Both the position numbers and the translations under genes were made by a program. Shown here piece after piece: positions 6,027-11,470 of a stretch of 11,470 nucleotides of DNA; the first letter of the stretch is position 1; the number at the start of each line of letters is the position of its first letter. The stretch covers positions 1 to 11,470 of the forward strand of contig PXEI01000227.1 of NCBI GenBank assembly GCA_003564775.1, written 5' to 3'. The stretch is from Spirochaetaceae bacterium (GTDB lineage: Bacteria > Spirochaetota > Spirochaetia > DSM-27196 > SLAA01). Under the pieces are notes generated by a model. That model was not told the origin of the DNA and did no database searches. It saw only the letters and a list, made by a program, of their open reading frames with translations.

Positions 6027-8321
6027 CTAGATAGGCCGCTTCTTGAGACGCAGTGAGTTATAGACCACGTTGAGCGAACTCATGGCCATTGCTGCGGCAC
6101 CTATCATCGGATGTAACAGACCAAAAACCGCTATTGGCACCGCTACCGCGTTGTAGGCCCAGGCCCAGAAGTAGTTCTGCTTGATTTTGCGGAAGATCTC
6201 GGTGGAAAGATTCACCGAGGTCACCAGCCCTTCAAGGCTCCCGCGTACCAGGGTAACATCGGCGGCTTCAATTGCGACGTCGGTACCGGTACCAATTGCA
6301 ATTCCGACGTTGGCCTGTTTGAGGGCTGGAGCGTCGTTTATTCCGTCACCAACCATAGCCACCATCCCAAACTCTTCCTGAAGGCGACGAATCTCATCAA
6401 CCTTTCCATCTGGGAGCACTCCAGCAATGACGCGAGAGATGCCTACCCGCTTTGCAATGGCGGCGGCGGTGCGCTCGTTATCTCCGGTGATCATTGCAGT
6501 ACGGATCCCCTTCTTCTCAAGCGCGGCAATTGCTCTGACCGAGTCCTCTTTTATTGGGTCTGCAACCGCAATAATGCCCAGAATGCGCTCTCCGTGGCTG
6601 ACCAGCATTGCGGTCTTGGCCTCGGTCTCAAGTCGTTCCAGGTAGGACTCAAAAGACGACGGATCCATTCCTGCGTCACTCATCATCCTGCGAGTGCCGA
6701 CACGCAGGATCTTGCCGTCCAGACTGCCGCTCACGCCAGCGCCGGTGACGGCCTCAAACGACTCCACCTCGGTGACCGGAAGTTTGCGCTGGTCGGCGGC
6801 CTCAACCACGGCGTGCGCGAGGGGGTGCTCACTGTTGCGCTCAAGGGCGGCGGCCGCAGATAGCAGTTGTTCCTCACTCACGTCGGTGGCGGTTACCATG
6901 TCGGTCACGGTCGGCCGCCCCTCTGTAATGGTACCGGTTTTGTCAAAGGCAATAGCGCGCACATCCTTCATGGTCTGTACCGCCTCACCGTTTCGGATGA
7001 GAATGCCTCGCTCGGCACCAATGCCACTGCCGACCATGAGTGCGGTGGGTGTTCCCAGACCAAGTGCACAGGGGCACGCAATGACCAGCACCGCAGTAGA
7101 GGTGATGAAGGCGGCGGTGAGCGGGGTAAGATCCGGGTTCACCCACGGCAGGAAGCCAGCACCCCACTGCATAATTCCCTGGTGAAACTCAGGGAAAAGA
7201 TTGAACGAGATAAAGGTCAACGCGGTAATGGCAAGGATAATGGGAACAAAGTACCCGGTTACGCGGTCGGCAAACTCCTGAATAGGCACCTTGGTTCCCT
7301 GGCACTCCTCCACCAGCTTAATCACCTGGGAGAGGAAGGTGTCTTTGCCCACCTTGGTGACCTCGACCCTCAAGACCCCATTTTTGTTGATCGTTGCCCC
7401 AATAACCTCGTCTCCCTCGGTCTTTGCTACAGGAACAGGCTCTCCGGTTGCCATGCTTTCATCTACCCGACTTGTGCCGGACACGACTCGCCCGTCGGTT
7501 GGAACCTTTTCACCCGGTTTGACAATCATTATGTCGCCCGTCTTAAGCTCCTTTACCTCAACCTCTGTCTCCTGTCCGTCCACCAGAATTACTGCGGTCT
7601 TGGCCCCCATCTGTATCAGCTTGCGTATGGCTTGTGATGCGTGACCTTTTGCACGAGCCTCAAGGTACTTTCCAATGAGATGGAATGTCATAATTGTCGT
7701 GGCCATCTCAATGAAGGTCTGCACCGGGAAAAAGAACCCGGCCAATCCAATGAGAAAAGGCGGAAGCGAACCCAATGATACCAACACGTCCATGTTTGGT
7801 CGGCCGCTACGCAGCGCCCGAAAACTGGCGAGATGCACATGAAAGCCCAGTCCAAACACAACCGGCGCACCCAACAGCGTAACTATGGCAAGATACCCTG
7901 GCACCCGGGCAACGAACATGTGAACCACCATCAGCACCATGATCGTCCCAGCCAGCAAAGACGACAGCATGAGGCGACGTTTTGCCTGGTGCATCTTGGT
8001 CACTTCTGCATCGGCATCAGCCTCGTCGTCCTGCTCGCGCAGCTCGTAGCCAACGTCCTTTACCCGCTTTTTGATTTCAGACAGCCGAATGGTGTCGGGG
8101 TCGTAGCGCAGATTGAGTTTCTCCGAGGCAAAGTTGACGCCTGCCTCCTGTATCCCCGGGACTCCCTTGAGTACTGTCTCTATAGATGCGGCACAGCTTG
8201 CACAACTCATTCCGTCGATAACAAGCGTGTCCCTTATTTCGTTCCCGTCCTGGTGCGAACCGCTTGAGGTCGCGGTGGGGGCGGGATCATACTCAGCAAT
8301 GCCGAAGTTCTGTGTGCTCAT
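6027..8321 (-). CDS. copA: Copper-exporting P1B-type ATPase
   Basis: A membrane pump that uses ATP to export Cu(I) from the cytoplasm. The 764-residue product has one N-terminal heavy-metal domain with GMSCASC (Cys40, Cys43), an actuator domain (VDESMATGEPVPV, about 286-298), and the CPC metal site in the sixth helix (416-418). DKTGTIT follows, with phosphorylated Asp460, then SEHPLA with the HP dipeptide (499-500), TGDN (612-615) and GDGINDAP (658-665). The Cu(I)-type signatures of the last two helices are also present: YN at 723-724 and MAMSS at 745-749, which argue for copper or silver rather than zinc or cadmium. A poorly conserved stretch of about 30 residues precedes the metal domain. 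The ATG at 8321 is backed by AAAGGAAGG at 5 bases. A CsoR-like operator lies in its promoter. No copper chaperone or CsoR gene is visible in the window. Confidence 0.96.
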   Translation of the reverse strand: MSTQNFGIAEYDPAPTATSSGSHQDGNEIRDTLVIDGMSCASCAASIETVLKGVPGIQEAGVNFASEKLNLRYDPDTIRLSEIKKRVKDVGYELREQDDEADADAEVTKMHQAKRRLMLSSLLAGTIMVLMVVHMFVARVPGYLAIVTLLGAPVVFGLGFHVHLASFRALRSGRPNMDVLVSLGSLPPFLIGLAGFFFPVQTFIEMATTIMTFHLIGKYLEARAKGHASQAIRKLIQMGAKTAVILVDGQETEVEVKELKTGDIMIVKPGEKVPTDGRVVSGTSRVDESMATGEPVPVAKTEGDEVIGATINKNGVLRVEVTKVGKDTFLSQVIKLVEECQGTKVPIQEFADRVTGYFVPIILAITALTFISFNLFPEFHQGIMQWGAGFLPWVNPDLTPLTAAFITSTAVLVIACPCALGLGTPTALMVGSGIGAERGILIRNGEAVQTMKDVRAIAFDKTGTITEGRPTVTDMVTATDVSEEQLLSAAAALERNSEHPLAHAVVEAADQRKLPVTEVESFEAVTGAGVSGSLDGKILRVGTRRMMSDAGMDPSSFESYLERLETEAKTAMLVSHGERILGIIAVADPIKEDSVRAIAALEKKGIRTAMITGDNERTAAAIAKRVGISRVIAGVLPDGKVDEIRRLQEEFGMVAMVGDGINDAPALKQANVGIAIGTGTDVAIEAADVTLVRGSLEGLVTSVNLSTEIFRKIKQNYFWAWAYNAVAVPIAVFGLLHPMIGAAAMAMSSLNVVYNSLRLKKRPI

Positions 8322-8326
8322 GATGG

Positions 8327-8335
8327 CCTTCCTTT
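8327..8335 (-). promoter_or_regulatory. Ribosome binding site of copA
   Basis: AAAGGAAGG on the minus strand, ending 5 bases before the ATG at 8321. This is a strong site in the 75-base gap after the MATE gene. Confidence 0.7.
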
Positions 8336-8353
8336 GCTTACGCTATTTGTAAG

Positions 8354-8380
8354 CTAATATACCCCATGGGGGTATGTCAA
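8354..8380 (-). promoter_or_regulatory. Promoter of copA
   Basis: A perfect TTGACA -35 box (8380-8375 on the minus strand) is followed after 15 bases by TATTAG (8359-8354), the best -10 candidate; an overlapping TATATT is two bases closer. The spacer is shorter than the 17-base optimum and far from the 19-20 bases of MerR/CueR-activated promoters. The message would start near 8347, leaving a leader of about 25 bases with the ribosome binding site. It gives copA its own promoter independent of the MATE gene upstream. Confidence 0.6.
8359..8375. promoter_or_regulatory. CsoR-like copper operator in the copA promoter
   Basis: The plus strand reads ATACCCC ATG GGGGTAT: 7-base arms ATACCCC (8359-8365) and GGGGTAT (8369-8375), with a perfect CCCCATGGGG core. 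C-runs facing G-runs flanked by TA/AT are the known pattern for copper-sensing CsoR repressors, as at the Bacillus subtilis copZA promoter. It overlaps the spacer between -35 and -10, where a bound repressor would block polymerase. The regulator itself is not encoded in the window, so its identity is inferred from the site and the adjacent copper pump. Confidence 0.6.
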
Positions 8381-8396
8381 GGCCGTTCTTGAGGGT

Positions 8397-9758
8397 CTAT
8401 TCAGGGATTTTTTCTTCAATGTCGGATCTCGATGTCGGAAGCCCGCGGACCTTTATGGCAAGCATCAGAGCCGCAACGGCCGCAAGGAGTACATCGACCC
8501 CGAAATACGCAAGGTACACCCCGTCGACTCCACGCCGAGCCGACACAAAAAGGGCAATAGGAATGAACAGGAGAAACTCACGTGCAAACAGGAGGGCGGT
8601 GCCCGGCAAGCCGCGCCCAACCGCCTGTAGGTAGGTCACAGTGATAAAGATCATGCTCAGCATAGGCAACAAGGTCACAAACAGGCGGTAGTTGGCAATC
8701 TCAGCGGCGGTGAACGCACGTCCAGGCAACATGGTGGAGAGAAAGAGAGCGGGCGATGTATTCAGCATGATCCACAGCAACAGCAACAGGCCAACATTCG
8801 CAGTGAGAAACACACCTACCGCAGAGCGAACTCGACGGTAGTTTCCGGCTCCGTAGTTTATTCCCACAACCGGCTGCAAGGCCCGAACGAACCCGTTTGC
8901 TGGCAAAAGGGCCACAAAGAACAGGCGGTGCACCGCCCCAAAGAACGCAATATCGCCAGAGGTTCCATGAAAGGCCAGCAGCCGGTAGGTGACCAGCTGC
9001 TGGATGAGGCCCATGACCTGCAGTACCAGCGAAGGAGCCCCAACCGACAGAATCTCACGGATCAGTGTTCGGTCAAAACTGAGCGCTGCCACTCGGGTCT
9101 GGAAACTTGGTTTGCTCGAGCTGAAGTAGCTTAGACCTGTTAGGCAGAACAATGCCATGGCAAGTACCGTTGCGAGCGCTGCGCCGGTCATGCCCCAGCC
9201 GAGTATGCCCATGAACAGGTAGTTCAGAACGGTATTGGCAATCACGGTTATGCTGGTGCGTACCATTGCTGCGACCATTCGGCCTTCAGCACGAATGAGC
9301 AGGTTGGAGCCCAGCCCCCAGATAGGAAAGAGCGCTCCTGCCGCCATTATGCGCAGATACTCGCTACCAAGTTCCACAAGCTCGCCGGTGCCGCCCATCA
9401 ACCGGATAATGGCCGCAGCGTTTGGTACGCCGACCAGTGCAACACCCGCGGCGAGAAGGAGCGCCACACTGTTCATGGCCGGAATGATAGAGCCCTGCAG
9501 GGATTTGTTGTCTGCGCCTATGGCCCGGCTGAGAATGGAGCCAGCACCGCTGCCGATCATTGCACCCAACCCAAGCGTTACTTGAGTAATTGGCAGAGCT
9601 AACGAGACGCCGCCGAGTCCGGCCTCGCCTACGAACTGGCCCACAAAAATGCCGTCAATGAGTTGGTTGATCCCCACCAGCAACAACCCAGCTATGCTGG
9701 GGAGCGAGAGCCTCCACAAGAGGCGCGGCATTGGGTCGGTGAGGATACGTGCACGCAT
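8397..9758 (-). CDS. MATE family multidrug/toxin efflux transporter
   Basis: A 453-residue inner-membrane carrier expected to export drugs or metabolites in exchange for Na+ or H+. The protein is hydrophobic throughout, with about twelve helices in two homologous halves. Typical MATE segments are visible: SLPSIAGLLLVGINQLIDGIF at the start of helix 1 (18-38), GSGAGSILSRAIGADN (69-84), IRAEGR (155-160), and in the second half QPVVGINYGAGNYRRVR (295-311). The style resembles the MepA/DinF-like branch more than NorM, but this is only an impression. The ATG at 9758 is 12 bases after the stop of the acyl-CoA ligase gene and has no clear Shine-Dalgarno, suggesting co-transcription and translational coupling. 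The substrate cannot be predicted; the neighbouring ligase hints at a lipid or acylated product but does not show it. Confidence 0.93.
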   Translation of the reverse strand: MRARILTDPMPRLLWRLSLPSIAGLLLVGINQLIDGIFVGQFVGEAGLGGVSLALPITQVTLGLGAMIGSGAGSILSRAIGADNKSLQGSIIPAMNSVALLLAAGVALVGVPNAAAIIRLMGGTGELVELGSEYLRIMAAGALFPIWGLGSNLLIRAEGRMVAAMVRTSITVIANTVLNYLFMGILGWGMTGAALATVLAMALFCLTGLSYFSSSKPSFQTRVAALSFDRTLIREILSVGAPSLVLQVMGLIQQLVTYRLLAFHGTSGDIAFFGAVHRLFFVALLPANGFVRALQPVVGINYGAGNYRRVRSAVGVFLTANVGLLLLLWIMLNTSPALFLSTMLPGRAFTAAEIANYRLFVTLLPMLSMIFITVTYLQAVGRGLPGTALLFAREFLLFIPIALFVSARRGVDGVYLAYFGVDVLLAAVAALMLAIKVRGLPTSRSDIEEKIPE

Positions 9759-9770
9759 TTGGCGACCGGC

Positions 9771-11470
9771 CTAGTTTAACATAGCCCGGCACGCCTCAAT
9801 GTTGCGGTGGTTGTTCCAGGTTGAGCCTTCATCCGAGTACATGTACTCAATCAGATCGTTGTGGTGCTCGGCAACCTTATGACGCACAAGTTTGGAGGTG
9901 GAGTTGAGGAGCCGGTTTTCTACACTCCATGCCTCGGTTACAACCTGAAAGGTTGTTGGTACCCATTGCCCTGGAAACCGTGTCTTGAACTGTGGGTCGG
10001 TACGGAAGATTGTAACGGCCTCCGAAATCTCCTTGAGGAGCTCATCCGGCGTGAACTCGGCCTGTCGGCGTCGGACCTCGTCCAGCTCCGGGACAATGAG
10101 TGCTCCGGTGTAACGGCAGTGGTCATTGTACAGCATGACCTGTGATACAAGCGGTGACTCGGCAGCGATTGTGGCCTCGATCTCCTCGGGTGAGTACTTC
10201 TCTCCGTCAGATGAGATTAACAACGCCTTCACGCGTCCAACCACCGAGAGAAAGCCGTCTTCATCCAGAAACCCCAGGTCGCCGGTGTGGAGCACCCCGC
10301 CGCGCAGTGCTTCAGCGGTTGCCTCCGGGTTCTTGAAGTAACCCGCCATGACGTTCTCACCTCGCACCACGACCTCGCCCCGCTCGTTCGGCCTACACTC
10401 CGAACCGTCCTCGCGAACAACGCGCACCTCGACCGACGGCGCAGGTCTTCCAGCGGTGCCTAACTTGCATTCACGTGGATTGTTGGACGACACCACCGGC
10501 GCCGCCTCGGTCAGGCCGTAGCCCTGGTAAACCGGAACTCCAAGTGCTCGAAAGAACTCTTGTTGTTGGAGATCAAGCAGGGCTCCACCACCAACGCAGT
10601 ACTCTATGTTGGGGCCAAACACTGTCCGGAGTTTGCCAAAGATGAGCAAGCGGGCAAGCAGATACGCTGGTAGGGCTCCAAGACGGGTGCCAAGCGACGG
10701 CTTGTGAAACCCGTTGCCGTGATACCGAATGCCTGCGGCAAGCCCCCGTTCGAAAACTGCGGTTATGAACGGGCCTTTCGCGCGGACACCCGATATCATC
10801 TTTTTCATCATGTTGCCGGTGAGAGCCGGAACACTGAGAAGAAAGTGTGGTGAGGCCTCAATAAGATTGGCAGGTATGTTCCGCAGCATGCCCATGGGGC
10901 CACCGCGAGCGTCCACAAAATACAGACTGAAGCCGCGTTTGAGTGAAGCATAGATACCAACAGTGTGCGCAAAACTGTGATCGCAGGGCAGCACGAGAAG
11001 AGTCTGGAAGTCGTATGGCACCTCAAACATCTGAACCGAGTCCTCGCAGTTCACAAAGTAGTTGCAGTGGGTAAGCATAATGCCCTTGGGGTTTCCCGTA
11101 GTGCCGGAGGTGTAGCTGATCGTAACTACTTCATTTTCGTTGGCCCCGGTTTCGCGTGCCACGAAGGCGGCCCGTTGGTGAGGTTCAGCACTACGACCGG
11201 TCTCAAGCAGACTGCTGAGACCAAGAACTTTCCGAACTCCGGCCCTGTCACCGAGCGCCTCAATGCGGCGTATGCTTTCGATATCGTCGTCCAAAAGGAC
11301 TACCAGAAGGTCGCGACGGTCGAACATTGGCGCGGCCGAGAGGACGGTATCTACCGTGTTACGTGAAACAAACAGGCACTTGGCCTCAGAATGGTTCATG
11401 CGATACGGGAGTTCCTCCGGTACCAACCGTATAGAAAGTGGAACGCTCATTGCCCCGAGATAGATCGTGG
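9771..11470 (-). CDS. AMP-forming long-chain acyl-CoA ligase (AMP-binding superfamily), 5' end outside window
   Basis: An enzyme that activates a carboxylic acid, most likely a fatty acid, as an acyl-adenylate and then transfers it to CoA. The frame is open to the right edge, and the residues before the first in-window ATG (11450) read TIYLGA, continuing the conserved LGA-SVPL segment, so the start lies outside. Numbering from that ATG, the P-loop YTSGTTGNPKG is at 113-123, YGLTE at 311-315, the TGD motif at 389-391, the hinge GRVK at 405-408, and the C-terminal lysine of NSTSKLVRHK at about 520. The hinge lysine and general layout fit long-chain acyl-CoA synthetases (FadD-like) better than acetyl-CoA synthetase or peptide synthetase domains. 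Substrate specificity is unknown. A MATE transporter gene follows 12 bases downstream on the same strand. The family is certain; the exact substrate is not. Confidence 0.9.
   Translation of the reverse strand, partial: TIYLGAMSVPLSIRLVPEELPYRMNHSEAKCLFVSRNTVDTVLSAAPMFDRRDLLVVLLDDDIESIRRIEALGDRAGVRKVLGLSSLLETGRSAEPHQRAAFVARETGANENEVVTISYTSGTTGNPKGIMLTHCNYFVNCEDSVQMFEVPYDFQTLLVLPCDHSFAHTVGIYASLKRGFSLYFVDARGGPMGMLRNIPANLIEASPHFLLSVPALTGNMMKKMISGVRAKGPFITAVFERGLAAGIRYHGNGFHKPSLGTRLGALPAYLLARLLIFGKLRTVFGPNIEYCVGGGALLDLQQQEFFRALGVPVYQGYGLTEAAPVVSSNNPRECKLGTAGRPAPSVEVRVVREDGSECRPNERGEVVVRGENVMAGYFKNPEATAEALRGGVLHTGDLGFLDEDGFLSVVGRVKALLISSDGEKYSPEEIEATIAAESPLVSQVMLYNDHCRYTGALIVPELDEVRRRQAEFTPDELLKEISEAVTIFRTDPQFKTRFPGQWVPTTFQVVTEAWSVENRLLNSTSKLVRHKVAEHHNDLIEYMYSDEGSTWNNHRNIEACRAMLN

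Noticed and set aside
6694..7185. 163-residue plus-strand frame antisense to copA
   Set aside because: Low-complexity Ser/Ala/Pro/Arg product, overlapping another antisense frame and the essential DKTGT and CPC regions of copA; no independent support.
6867..7637. 256-residue open frame on the plus strand inside copA
   Set aside because: It lies antisense to the conserved catalytic core of copA, has no recognisable domain and no ribosome binding site; it is a shadow of the copA codon pattern.
8349..8380. MerR/CueR-type copper activator site ahead of copA
   Set aside because: That model needs a 19-20 base spacer, and at that distance from TTGACA there is no acceptable -10 box; the repeat arms fit CsoR better.
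10965..11366. 133-residue plus-strand frame antisense to the acyl-CoA ligase
   Set aside because: Covers the P-loop region of the ligase on the opposite strand and resembles no known protein.

Overview
The window reads as ordinary bacterial chromosome of moderate GC content, densely packed with eight protein genes and almost no spare sequence. The organism looks like a Gram-negative-type (diderm) bacterium: there is a secreted DUF1007 protein, and a membrane-bound diguanylate cyclase fed by what looks like a periplasmic Y_Y_Y/propeller sensor. The gene mixture, and the style of the acyl-CoA ligase and the MATE carrier, would fit a free-living spirochaete, but this is a weak impression and nothing in the window proves the phylum. 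I see no rRNA, tRNA, CRISPR array, insertion sequence, integrase or phage gene.

Layout, left to right. (1) 1-794, plus strand: the 3' part of a sensor diguanylate cyclase (Y_Y_Y domain, one membrane helix, GGDEF domain), cut off by the window edge. (2) 4040 down to 791, minus strand: a run of three genes, namely a secreted DUF1007 protein, a small double-CxxC zinc-ribbon protein of unknown function, and ilvD (dihydroxy-acid dehydratase, branched-chain amino acid synthesis). (3) 4277-6025, plus strand: a Na+/phosphate cotransporter with a C-terminal PhoU-like domain, divergent from the DUF1007 gene across a 236-base intergenic region. (4) 11470 down to 6027, minus strand: an AMP-forming long-chain acyl-CoA ligase (5' end outside the window), a MATE efflux carrier only 12 bases behind it, and then a copper-exporting P-type ATPase (copA) with its own promoter.

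The genes do not form one pathway. The clearest regulatory signal is in front of copA: a CsoR-style inverted repeat (ATACCCC-ATG-GGGGTAT core) lies between a perfect TTGACA -35 box and an A/T-rich -10 region, just upstream of a strong ribosome binding site. This predicts copper-induced expression of the exporter separately from the ligase/MATE pair upstream. The DUF1007 gene appears to begin at, or within a base or two of, its own predicted transcription start, which suggests a leaderless mRNA. Both convergent gene pairs (cyclase/ilvD and phosphate transporter/copA) meet with no intergenic space: the first overlaps by 4 bases and the second is separated by 1 base, so any terminator must lie inside coding sequence.

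I did not find a clear new multi-gene system. The least explained items are the zinc-ribbon protein at 2728-3270, the DUF1007 protein without a visible transporter partner, and the ligase-MATE pair.
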